From: Anomaloglossus baeobatrachus | Lineage: Eukaryota; Chordata; Amphibia; Anura; Aromobatidae | Direction of reading: 5' to 3' | Assembly (NCBI RefSeq): GCF_048569485.1 | Contig: NC_134360.1 | Span: forward strand, 205,949,953 to 206,013,952 | Length of the DNA: 64,000 nt | Shown: positions 23,764 through 34,275 of the stretch, one piece after another | Layout of the letters: each line of letters begins with the position of its first letter | Numbering within the stretch: the first letter of the stretch is position 1 | Program-made: the position numbers and the translations under genes | The notes under the pieces: generated by a model | The model's database searches: none | Told to the model about the DNA's origin: nothing | What the model saw: only the letters and a program-made list of their open reading frames with translations

Positions 23764-25154
23764 GGCTATGTGCGCACTTAGCGGATTTTGCTGCGGATTT
23801 TCCGCGGATTTGCTGCATGTTTCGCTGCAGAAAATGTTCTTAACATCTCTGCAGTGAATCACCAGCAAATCCTATGGAGAAAAAAAATCCTGTGCGCACT
23901 GGGTGGAATTTGACAGCTGCATCTTTTGCTGCGGGAATCCCGCAGCAAAAACAAGTGCATGTCACTTCTTTTCCGCACATCGCTGCAGGATTTCACTCCA
24001 TTGACTGCAATGTAATCGTGAAATCCCGCAGGGAATAACGCAGGCAGCAAATTCTGTGCGGTTCACTGCGTTTTCCTGCGTTATTCCCTGCGGTATTTCG
24101 CGGTTTACCTCCGGTAATGTGCATCGCTTGTCTGCGGTTTTGCAGGGAAGTGATGTCATTACAGGAAGAGGAAGCCGTGCAGAGAGTAAACACACACACA
24201 TCACACTCACACTCACATCACAGACACAGAACACATAGACACACATAGAAAGAAAACGGAAATATAGAAAAAAAAGAACGTGGGCTCCGCTGCATATTTA
24301 CCGTCCAGCCGAGGTAAGCACACAGCGGCGGCCCGGTATCCTCAGGCTGGGGAGGGAGAGGGGCAGGGGTAATGTCCCCCGCCTCACTCCCCCTCCCGCA
24401 GCCGAGAATATCAGCCGCAGCTGCCCCGGCACTGTCGCATGCAATATGCGGCACTACCGGAGTGTCCTCGGCTCTTCTTGCCACCGTGTAGCAGTGGTGG
24501 CAAGGTAATACAAGGGGTTAATGGTGGTGGGGGATCACCGCCATTAATCCCAGGCTTGATCATGGCAGCGTCTATGTGACAGCTGACATGATCAACCCGT
24601 AAGTAAAGTGAAAAAACACAGACACCAAAAATCCTTTATTTTAAATAAAACCAACAAGCCTCGTTCACCATTTTATTAACCCCCCCAAACAAAGCTCCGG
24701 CGTAATCCACCGCTCCGGCTCCGGCGTCCTGCGCTGCTGACATCCAGCCGCGATGTGGCACAGACACAGGCTGAATGAATGCAGCAGACAGCAGAGGTAA
24801 TTACCGGTCATTTCCCACGGCCGGTAATGTGAACTCACTGCCGACCGTGGGAAATGCAGCGATCTGTCATCTATCTATCCCTCTATCTATTCTTCTGTCT
24901 ATCTACTATCAGAATTAAATGTATTTTTTTTTTTTCTTCAATGTGCTTTATTGCATTGAATGCAATAAAGCACATCCCAACCCGCACGCGGCAAAACCGC
25001 GGCAATACCGCGAACAATACCGCGGTAAAACCGCGGCAAACCGCATGCGGTTTTCGGGTGCGGTTTCCCGCGTTTTTTTACCGCGGGTGCGGTAATCTTT
25101 GAGAGCATGCGGAATTTACGCAAGGAAATTTCATTTCCCAGTGCGCACAGAGCC
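23764..25154. mobile_element. MITE inside the hAT element (1.39 kb), TTA duplication
   Basis: Ends GGCTATGTGCGCAC and, reversed, GGCTCTGTGCGCAC, flanked by TTA (23761-23763 and 25155-25157). The inside holds CGCGGTAAAACCGCGG-type palindromes and a CACA-rich stretch near 24190. Confidence 0.85.
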
Positions 25155-25283
25155 TTAATCATTTTTATGATACAATAATCAAGATATTTGGATAGAACAT
25201 AAAATATATTTATTGGATACAACTTTAGAGCACAAAAAACTGTAATAAATTGTAAATTTGTAATACACTATGTAATAGATTAC

Positions 25284-25304
25284 ATATATATATATATATA
25301 TATA
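25284..25304. repeat. TA microsatellite
   Basis: A short run of TA dinucleotides within the hAT element. Confidence 0.8.
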
Positions 25305-25371
25305 AAACACTATGTAATACACTATGTAAGTGGCAAAAAACAGTTTTTAACAAAAACATACTAAACATTTG

Positions 25372-27420
25372 TGCAGTGTATGAATTTGTTGTAAGAAATA
25401 GAATTGCCTCCATCAGATCCTCCTTCGCAGATGACCTCAAATCTGACCTTATAATTTTAAGGCTGGAGAACAACCTCTCTACAGTAACTTGGGTTGGAGG
25501 TAAAGCCGTAACCACATGGGCAACATCTCTAACAATTTCCGGGTATAAAGGAATTGACTCATGCACAGTCAGTTTTGATGAACGGTTGAAGTTTTCTATT
25601 TCTTTGAGAGCAAGTGAAACATTTTACTGAAATCTGGTCAATCTGCTGCTATAGGAGACGGAGTGAAATCTTTTTCCTTGTGGCAACACTTTGCCTGCTC
25701 CATGTCATCCAAATACTTGTCAAAGTTAAACTCCTCATCTGATGAGTATGAAGATATGGCAACAATAGCACTGTCAGGCCCCAAGTCCTCTTCCGCCTGG
25801 TAGTCCTGTAGCCGCTCATCCTAACTGCTACCTCACTCAAAGCTTCTTTTCCTTTAGTAAGCTGTTGATCATCAAGCAGTATACGATGACTTGGGTCCAC
25901 ATAAACAGCTGCAAGAAGAATTTTATTTTCCAATAGCTGTGTCTCTCCATTTCATTGAAGCAGAAATGCCATCTGCGATTAAACCTCCTCTTTGGGACAG
26001 GCAAAATAGCAAGTTCTTCCACTCCCTTATGAAAATGCCAGGAGTTAAAGGGAACCTGTCATCAGAAATTTCGCCCAAAAGCTAAAAGATTCCCCCTCTG
26101 CAGCTCCTAGGCTGCATTCTAGGAAGGTCCCTGTTATTATTGTGCCCCATGTGAGACCAAAATAAAGCCTTTATAAAGTTCTACCTTTTTGTATGCAGCT
26201 TCTGTAAATCCGTCACGGGGGCGGGCTCTCTGACGTCCGTTATTCTGCCTCCTGGTCCTGTATGCCGCCCCCATCGCTCCTTTCCATATCTGATGCACCG
26301 CCCACTGCTCCAGCCATCCCCGCGCATGCCCAGTGCCAGTCTCACAGGACTGAGCAGTGTGACCGCTGGTGACGTGTGCGCAGGCAAGTGATTATGGACG
26401 GGACTGTGACTGTTATCAGCAAGTACCCGCCCATAATCTCTTGAGCGCGCAAATCTCTCCAGCATTCACACTGAGCTCAGTGTAGATGCTAGACTGTATG
26501 GGCTGCTTCCAGGAATGACGTCCCTTTGTCACGTGATAGTATTTCGAACACGCCCCTATCACATGACAAAGGGACGTCATCCCTGGAAGCAGCCCATACA
26601 GTCTAGCATCTACACTGAGCTCAGTGTGAAATGCTGGAGAGGTTTGCGCGCTCAAGAGATTATGGCCGGGTACTTGCTGATAACAGTCACAGTCCCGTCC
26701 ATAATCACTTGCCTGCGCACACGTCACCAGCGGTCACACTGCTCAGTCCTGTGAGACTGGCACTGGGCATGCGCGGGGATGGCTGGAGCAGTGGGCGGTG
26801 CATCAGATATGGAAAGGAGCGATGGGGGCGACATACAGGACCAGGAGGCAGAATAACGGACGGCAGAGAGCCCGCCCCCGTGACGGATTTACAGAAGCTG
26901 CATACAAAAAGGTAGAACTTTATAAAGGCTTTATTTTGGTCTCACATGGGGCACAATAATAACAGGGACCTTCCTAGAATGCAGCCCAGGAGCTGCAGAG
27001 GGGGAATCTTTTAGGTTTTGGGCGAAATTTCTGATGACAGGTTCCCTTTAAATCCTCAGCTTGTAATTTTTTAGTCATGGTAAGTGGGTGATTAAGCAAT
27101 TCCTTCAATTCAGCCACCTGTGACCATTGACCTTCATGTAGGGTTACCTGAGGGTTCGCCATATCTATAAGAAAAGGTTTTAGTTCAAGCAATCGCTCAA
27201 TCATTAAATAAGTGCTGCCTCACTGAGTAGCTTGATCAACAATTGCCCCTTCCCCAGCACATCTCTTCAAGATGGAATCAATTTTAGGGGTTCTGGTGGC
27301 AATAACCAATTTCCTCACTTTTCCAATCAGATTTCCAGCATGTCCCTCTTGCAGACTATCTCTTATTGCCAGCTGCAGCGTGTGCACAACACAGCGCATG
27401 TGATGAATATGAAAGGGTTT
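25372..27420 (-). pseudogene. hAT transposase, broken
   Basis: On the minus strand, three stretches of one transposase are visible in order. About 27204-27052 encodes LKPFLIDMANPQVTLHEGQW. After a 1-kb MITE, 26045-25650 encodes a segment with LLAAVYVDPSHRILLDDQQL. 25566-25372 encodes the hAT C-terminal dimerisation domain, with TVERLFSSLKIIRSDLRSS. The frame shifts at least once between 25933 and 25649 and the MITE splits it, so it is inactive. Homology is judged from the motifs only. Confidence 0.8.
26046..27051. mobile_element. T2/Kolobok-type palindromic MITE in hAT coding sequence (about 1 kb)
   Basis: TTAA stands at 26046-26049 and 27048-27051, with ends AGGGAACCTGTCATCAG and its reverse complement. 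It is a nearly perfect inverted repeat for almost its full length, meeting near 26548, with arms close to identical, which implies recent formation or gene conversion. Confidence 0.9.
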
Positions 27421-28186
27421 TGAAGCAGCTTCAACAAGATCTAATTCTAAAGTATCATTTTGTTCTTCTGTTGTAATATCTGTTTGTTCCTCAGTTACAT
27501 AAACAGCACTGTAGCTCCATCTCTAACATACTGAATCCTAACTATTCTTCTAGCTGTTATTCATTACTCTCAGTCATCAGTTTAATTGTACTTATCATGT
27601 TTGAAGCATTGTCCGTTATTTTTCTAATCTGCTTTTGCTATTGAGAGCTCAAAAACCTTTCAGGTGATGCGGTTTTTTAAAAAGCTGATCTGCTTTTGCA
27701 GCTGACAAACGTATCCTCAAAAACCGCAGCAAAAACGCTGTGTGTGAATGTAGCCTTAGATCAGGAATAGAACAGCCATTTATAGGACATTTCATAACTT
27801 TCCCAAATTCCTATGAAAAAAATATTCAACACATTCTGCATTGCACTCCTGTCCCCAATTTATTATATATTTTAGGAGTCGGAGTCGGTGCATTTTATAC
27901 CGACTCCGACTCCACGACTCCGACTCCACCAAAATGAGCTCAGACTTCACGACTCCGACTCCACAGCCCTGAGTGTGACGCCGGCCTAATACAGAGCTCA
28001 AGAATATGCTGGACTACCTGCAGCATGCCAAGTATTCCTGTAATGATCAGCTGCTAATTATCCAGTGATTTTATCAAAACTACACCAAGCAACTCAGTAA
28101 GTGACACATCGCTGGAATCAGGGTCTCTGTCTCTACATTATGCTGCTCTCAGATTAGGTGGCAAAAACCTGTCACATTCCCTTTAA

Positions 28187-28827
28187 GGCTATGCGACCAC
28201 AGGAGAATATACCAGCGAATATATCCGCTGGTATGTCCGCAGGTTTTTAGCAGCAGCTCCCCAGAATCCACAGATCTCCATAGCTGCGGGATTCCAGCGA
28301 AATAGCTGCGGTAAACCTGTGGACATTCATGCGACTTATCTGCGGAAGTTCCGGCCTCTATCTCCATAGTGGAGAGGCGGAACTTCCGTAGGTAAGGGCA
28401 TGTGCCCACGGGAGCTTGTTTCTGCGGATTTTGCCGCAGAAAACCTGCAGACTTTTCTGGATTTTCCAGATAAATCCGCAGGTTTTAGCATGTACAGACA
28501 CTCCCCATGTTATCCTATGGGACATGGGGAGTGCTGTGTCCATGCTGCGGAAAGTGCGGCTGCGGAACATGCTGCGGATGTCCCGCAGCCGCACGTAACT
28601 GCATGTCAATTATTACTGCGGAATTACCTGCGGAAATCCCGGCCCTCCGCTATGGAGATAGAAGCCGGGACGTCCGCAGGTAATTCGCATGAAAGTCCGC
28701 ATGTTTCCCGCAGCTATTCAGCTGGAATCTCGCAGCTAAAAATAGCTGCGGATGCAGGCGGGCAGCTGCGGGAAGCATGCGGCCGTACCTGCGGATACAA
28801 TCGCAGCTACAAACTCCACACATAGCC
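28187..28827. mobile_element. MITE adjoining the nest (GGCTATG ends)
   Basis: Ends GGCTATGCGACCACAGG and, reversed, GGCTATGTGTGGAG, with TAA/TTA flanks. The inside has CTGCGGAAAT/ATTTCCGCAG-type palindromes. Confidence 0.7.
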
Positions 28828-28837
28828 TTATTCTCGC

Positions 28838-29036
28838 ACAAATAATTGACACGCAGTTACGTGCGGCTGCGGGACATCCGCAGCATATTCCGCAGCCGCA
28901 CATATCCGCAGCATGGACACAGCACTCACCATGTCCCATAGGATAACACGGGGAGTGTCTGTACTTGCATGAACCTGCGGATTTTTCTTGAAAATCCAGA
29001 TAAATCCACAGGTTTTCCGTGGCAAAATCCAGGATG
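28838..29036. repeat. Inverted partner of the MITE interior at 28398-28600
   Basis: The sequence around CATGTCCCATAGGATAACA and AAAATCCAGATAAATCC is the reverse complement of 28440-28600, giving an imperfect hairpin of about 600 bp overall. Confidence 0.65.
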
Positions 29037-29040
29037 CTTC

Positions 29041-29414
29041 CTAACAGATGATTACAGGACATGGAACTGAGCCTCATAGTCTAGGAACAAGAATTAGTGC
29101 TGATTTTGTACATAAAATGAGCCCTTAAACTTAAACGATCATTTCTACATGAATGGCCTAAAATGTGCTGCAGGTCCAGAGCAGGCAGTGTATAATGCTG
29201 TACTGCAGTACAGGGGGCGCTATCACACCAGCCTGAGCTTAGGAATGTGCACTCTCTGCAGCCTATACTCCTCCTGCTCATGATCTTTGGAGGACTGGGG
29301 ATCTGTGGATCTGTCCAGTTTACAGAGAGTTAATCCTACAGTTCCTCCCCAGTTCCTGTGGATCAGCAGTGGTGGGGCTGGCAGCAGTGGTTGCACTGAG
29401 TGTATGTGAGTACC
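29041..29414 (+). promoter_or_regulatory. GPX7: GPX7 upstream region and 5' UTR (approximate)
   Basis: The stretch before the GPX7 ATG is unique sequence with no TATA box or CpG island that I can see. The transcription start cannot be fixed from sequence. The ATG context is GTACCATGT, moderate by vertebrate Kozak standards. Confidence 0.35.
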
Positions 29415-29546
29415 ATGTACTCCTATGTGCTGCTGCTCCTGCTGCTCCTCCTGGCATCATCCCTGCAGAAGAACAAGGACTTCTACACCTTCAAAGTGAT
29501 CAACATCAGGGGCAAACTGGTGTCTCTGGAGAAGTACAGGGGATCG
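29415..29546 (+). CDS. GPX7: Glutathione peroxidase 7, exon 1 (residues 1-44)
   Basis: GPX7 is a non-selenium, ER-lumenal glutathione peroxidase that uses a reactive cysteine to reduce peroxides and pass oxidising power to protein disulfide isomerase. Exon 1 encodes a signal peptide, a short head followed by eight leucines and a small-residue cleavage region at about 14-18, and then the conserved start of the fold with INIRGKLVSLEKYRGS, which matches human GPX7 almost exactly. The ATG at 29415 is preferred: the in-frame upstream codons back to 29400 hold no ATG, and this start puts the leucine core right after MYSYV. The exon ends at TCG|GTGAGT in phase 0. GPX8 is excluded because it has a longer cytosolic head and membrane anchor. 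Confidence 0.95.
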
Positions 29547-30342
29547 GTGAGTGACAGCTGCCCATCTGCAGCACAGAGATGTCCTTGAATTAGGGTTATG
29601 TGTAACAGACCTTACATATTACAGGCAGAGAACCTCTAATGACTGCATAGAGCATTTCTCTAACATGCTAGAACCTGTATGTGACTTCCCAGCACATAGA
29701 CCTTTCTATGTGTCTGGAACATCTGCACAGAGCATCTGCCACATAGGCCTCATTCAGTCACAGCATGTGTTCTGCAAATGCAACACATACTTATTACTGC
29801 CTATGTTTCTTGTTTGTTTTTTGGGGTTTCTCCAAAAATTAAAGAAATAGAAATCTATTTTTTTTTATCCACTTTGGGGTTCAAACTCACCCATTCAAAT
29901 CAATGGGTCAGTGAAAAAAAGTGGATAGGCCATCAGTGCTGGTTTTTTTTTTCCCGTTTTATGGTTAGAAGTATAGAATTTATTTTTTTTTTTTTACATA
30001 CGAGAAAAACAGTCCATTGTTGGTAAAATTGGATTGGGTGCATTGATGAAAAACGTTTTTGGTTTTTTTTTTTTGATTGGGTGCATCGATGAAAAACTTT
30101 TTTTTTTTTTTTACAGAAAAACAAGTCTAAATGAATGAAGCCTTAGAGGTTTCTTATAACTTTAATTTGTAATATATCTAACATGATAAATCTTCCTCAT
30201 AGAACATTCCTGTAACAATCTGTGAGATCTGCTGCCTAGAATGTGCCTATAATTAGAACCTTGTAATAGAGCCACATGTATAAAACTGTTATCAGCATAG
30301 AACTTTCCCATAACTAGAACTTTCCATGTACTACACAAAGCA

Positions 30343-32071
30343 ATATCTGCTGCATAGAACGTTCCTGCACATTATATCTTCTGCATAGAACGTTCCTGCA
30401 CGTTATATCTGCTCCATGGAACGTTCCTGCATGTTATATCTGCTGCATAGAACGTTCCTGCACGTTATATCTGCTCCATGGAACGTTCCTGCACATTATA
30501 TCTGCTCCATGGAACGTTCCTGCACATTATATCTTCTGCATAGAACGTTCCTGCACGTTATATCTGCTCCATGGAACGTTCCTGCACATTATATCTGCTC
30601 CATGGAACGTTCCTCCACATTATATCTGCTGCACGGAACTTTCCTCCACGTTATATCTGCTCCATGGAACTTTCCTCCACGTTATATCTGCTCCATGGAA
30701 CTTTCCTCCATATTGTATCTGCTGCATAGAACGTTACTGCACATTATATCTGCTCCATGGAACTTTCTTCCATATTATATCTGCTGCATGGAACGTTCCT
30801 CCACGTTATATCTGCTCCATGGAACGTTCCTCCACATTATATTCGCTGCACGGAACTTTCCTCCACATTATATCTGCTCCATGGAACTTTCCTCCATATT
30901 GTATCTGCTGCATAGAACGTTACTGCACATTATATCTTCTCCATGGAACTTTCCTCCATATTGTATCTGCTGCATAGAACGTTACTGCACATTATATCTG
31001 CTCCATGGAACTTTCTTCCATATTATATCTGCTCCATGGAACGTTCCTCCACGTTATATCTGCTCCATGGAACATTCCTCCACGTTATATCTGCTCCATG
31101 GAACGTTCCTCCACATTATATCTGCTCCATGGAACGTTCCTACACATTATATCTGCTGCATGGAACGTTCCTGCACATTATATCTGCTCCATGGAACATT
31201 CCTCCACGTTATATCTGCTCCATGGAACGTTCCTCCACGTTATATCTGCTCCATGGAACGTTCCTCCACATTATATCTGCTCCATGGAACGTTCCTACAC
31301 ATTATATCTGCTCCATGGAACGTTCCTACACATTATATCTGCTCCATGGAACGTTCCTCCACGTTATATCTGCTCCATGGAACGTTCCTCCACATTATAT
31401 CTGCTCCATGGAACGTTCCTCCACATTATATCTGCTCCATGGAACGTTCCTCCACATTATATCTGCTCCATGGAACGTTCCTACACATTATATCTGCTGC
31501 ATGGAACGTTCCTACACATTATATCTGCTGCATGGAACGTTCCTGCACATTATATCTGCTCCATGGAACGTTCCTCCACATTATATCTGCTGCATGGAAC
31601 GTTCCTACACATTATATCTGCTGCATGGAACGTTCCTACACATTATATCTGCTGCATGGAACGTTCCTACACATTATATCTGCTCCATGGAACGTTCCTC
31701 CACATTATATCTGCTGCATGGAACGTTCCTACACATTATATCTGCTGCATGGAACGTTCCTGCACATTATATCTGCTCCATGGAACGTTCCTGCACATTA
31801 TATCTGCTGCATGGAACGTTCCTGCACATTATATCTGCTCCATGGAACGTTCCTCCACATTATATCTGCTGCATGGAACGTTCCTACACATTATATCTGC
31901 TCCATGGAACGTTCCTCCACATTATATCTGCTGCATGGAACGTTCCTACACATTATATCTGCTCCATGGAACGTTCCTCCACATTATATCTGCTCCATGG
32001 AACGTTCCTCCACATTATATCTGCTGCATGGAACGTTCCTACACATTATATCTGCTGCATGGAACGTTCCT
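30343..32071. repeat. 31-bp minisatellite in GPX7 intron 1, about 55 copies
   Basis: The unit is TCTGCTCCATGGAACGTTCC followed by TGCACATTATA. Variants are CC/GC at CTCCAT, and TGCAC, TCCAC or TACAC. Most units hold the palindrome GGAACGTTCC. The plus frames of up to 578 codons arise because the 31-bp unit has no stop in the three plus frames; they are not a protein. Confidence 0.97.
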
Positions 32072-32189
32072 ACAATAAAGCTGATTTCTCGCCCTTGTGT
32101 TTTATGGGGGATGTACAGACCCCAACTTCTGGGGGAGCCAAGAGTTTCTTGACCTGAACTAAACAGTGTTATGAGTATAGATGAGGTTG

Positions 32190-32822
32190 GGTCCCGTTAC
32201 ACGTAGCGACATTCCAGCGATCCCGACAACGATACGACCTGGTCAGGATCGCTGGTACGTCGCTACATGGTCGCTAGTGAGCTGGCAAACAGGCAGATCA
32301 AATTAACGACGCAGCAACGATACGGCGATCCGTATAACGACCTCGGCGGTCGTTGGGACCCTGTCACACAGCAGCTATTCTGACGACTCAGACCTTGATA
32401 GAGGCGTAGTGTTTCCACCAAGGCGTGGAAGCGCGCTCAGAAACAAAGGATGGAAGCGCTACTACATTGCCTTCTTTATGGCAAGGTTGCCCAATCATAA
32501 CGCAGTTGTGACCACCAATCAGAGCTGAGGGGGCGTTGAAAAGACAAAGCAAAAATACGCCCGTGTACCTGAGTTCTGAGTCGCCAACGAGGTCGCTCAT
32601 TGTTGTTATGGTGTCAAACACAGCGATGCATGCTGCCCAGCGGGACACCAACGATCAAAAAATGAACCAGGACGTTCCGGTACGATCGGCGATATCGCAG
32701 CGGGGGTCGGTCGCTGATATGTGGGACACGTAGCGAGATCGCTAGCGAGGTCACTGTTGCGTCACAAAACCTGTGACGTTTCAGCGATCTCGCTAACGAC
32801 ATCGCTATGTGTAACGGGGCCT
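32190..32822. mobile_element. PIF/Harbinger-like palindromic MITE (about 630 bp)
   Basis: Ends GGGTCCCGTTACAC and, reversed, AGGCCCCGTTACAC; inner sequence AGCGATCTCGCT, AACGACATCGCT and similar. It directly follows the minisatellite tail. The target duplication is unclear (TTG/TTT). Confidence 0.7.
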
Positions 32823-33490
32823 TTTGGGTCAGGAGACCCATGTCTGGTCCATACACGTCCATTCCTAGATCATCTTATCTTCACATGGTCTTATTTCCTG
32901 CATAGAACTTTCCGACAACTCGGTAGAACTTTCTGTCTGCAGCATCCATTACATTGAACAGAACCGGGTAACACGTCGGTCTGAAAAGAAGATTACATAG
33001 AACGTTCTAACTACTAAATCGAATATTGTGGAGTTATTGTTATCCAGGGACTATTTTATGCTCCTGTCCCTTTTCGGTGACATTTCACTAGACCTTCGCT
33101 GTGTGGATTCTCTCTATAGGCATGCCTGGCTCTTTACATGTAACCGGCTCACACCGTCATGTCACCGATAAACTACGGTTATATCTTCCTGGCTTCAAAA
33201 CTTCCAAGAGAACGGTCAGACATTGCATGGCGGCCGCAGAGGAAGCTTGTCTGCTCTTGTTTGGACTCACAGGGGTTAACTCGCAATGGAATGAAGAATT
33301 CCTCCCTCCCCTTATTAGCTCCTTTAAGGGGCTGCAGACGTGGCATGTAGTGTAAAAGGGCCAACAGCCGGCACTGCAATATTGTACCTGTGTGTTGTGT
33401 CCATGTATCTGGGCCATACAGAAGTCATACAAAATGTCTATTAGTTCCAAATGTTTGTTTTTTTTATAGTACTATTCTTTAAATATTTAC

Positions 33491-34131
33491 AGAATGTCAC
33501 ATAAGTGAGTACACCCCTCACTTTTTTGTAAATATTTTATTATATCTCTTCATAGGACAACACTGAAGATCTGACCCTGTGATACAATGTACATTAGTCA
33601 GTGTGCAGCCCGTATAACAGGGCAAATTTGATGTCCTCTAAATAAGTCAACACACAGCCATTAAACTGAACCTGTCAGGTGCACTATGCACCCAGAACCA
33701 CGAGCAGTTCTGGGTGCATATTGCTAATGCCTCCCTATACCGTCCCTGTATACACTAGCATAGATAAAGAGATCTCCTTCAGTATGTCACAGTACATGTT
33801 GGTATTCATGGTTTTCTCAATGACCTGTAGCTCGCCACAGCTGGAAGCTGTCATGCAGCCCCAAACCATGACACTGGCACCACCATGCTTGACTGTAGGC
33901 AGGCCACATTTGTCTTTGTACTCCCCACCTGGTTGCCAGCAAACACGCTTGACTTCCATCTGAACCAATTAAGTTTATTTTGGTCTAATCAGTCCACAGA
34001 ACACGGTTACAGTAATCTGTGTCCGTAGTCTGCTTGTCATCAGCAAACTGTTTGTGTGCTTTTTTGTGCATCATCTTCCTTCTGAGACGACATCCATGGA
34101 GACCAATGTGATGCAGTGTGCAGCTTATAGT
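33491..34131 (-). mobile_element. Tc1-like transposon remnant, minus strand
   Basis: Read on the minus strand, 34131-33776 encodes a Tc1 transposase segment including CGLPTVKHGGASVMVWGCM and NMYCDILKEIS. 33661-33491 is the 3' end with a GTGAGGGGTGTACTCAC terminal-repeat motif. Between them lies a fragment of a T2-type MITE. It is dead and truncated at 34131. Confidence 0.8.
33662..33775. repeat. Half of a T2-type MITE inside Tc1
   Basis: The sequence GAACCTGTCAGGTGCACTATG with TGCACCCAGAACCACGAGCA matches an arm of the full element at 45415-46131. The other arm is missing. Confidence 0.75.
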
Positions 34132-34275
34132 TTAAAGGGAACCTGTCACCACTTTTTTGGCATATAAGCTGTGGCCACCACCACCGGGCTCTTATATACA
34201 GCATTCTAACATGCTTTATATAAGAGCCCAGGCCGCTGTGAGAACATAAAAATCACTTTATAATACTTACCTAAG
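34132..34275. repeat. T2/Kolobok-type MITE, left arm
   Basis: TTAA at 34132 followed by AGGGAACCTGTCACCAC, with an internal TATATAAGAGCCC hairpin. No matching right end was found in this window. Confidence 0.65.

Larger units (their letters stand above)
23631..27971 (-). mobile_element. hAT transposon (4.3 kb), 8-bp target duplication
   Basis: Ends CAGGGCTGTGGAGTCGG and, reversed, the same sequence, flanked by a perfect 8-bp duplication AGTGTGAC (23623-23630 and 27972-27979), the size typical of hAT. The subterminal regions are full of GACTCCGAC repeats. It contains transposase remnants on the minus strand and two younger insertions. Confidence 0.92.
23146..27986. mobile_element. Second-level MITE (GGCCGGCGTCACAC ends)
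   Basis: GGCCGGCGTCACACTTGCG at 23146 and GTGTGACGCCGGCC ending at 27986 are inverted ends. The flanks are TTA and TAA. Its right arm was split by the hAT element, which left only the last 15 bp on the far side. Confidence 0.8.
23014..28186. mobile_element. Outer T2/Kolobok-type MITE, split by nested insertions
   Basis: TTAA duplications stand at 23014-23017 and 28183-28186. The ends are AAAGGGAATTTGTCACC and, reversed, AAAGGGAATGTGACAGG, and the arms continue with matching sequence such as GTGATGTGTCACTTACTGAG and its partner near 28090-28115. The TTAAAGGRR end is the T2/Kolobok signature. Everything between about 23146 and 27986 was inserted later. Confidence 0.8.

Noticed and set aside
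30416-32157. Plus-strand frames of 357-578 codons in GPX7 intron 1
   Set aside because: Translation of the 31-bp minisatellite; inside an intron; no domain.
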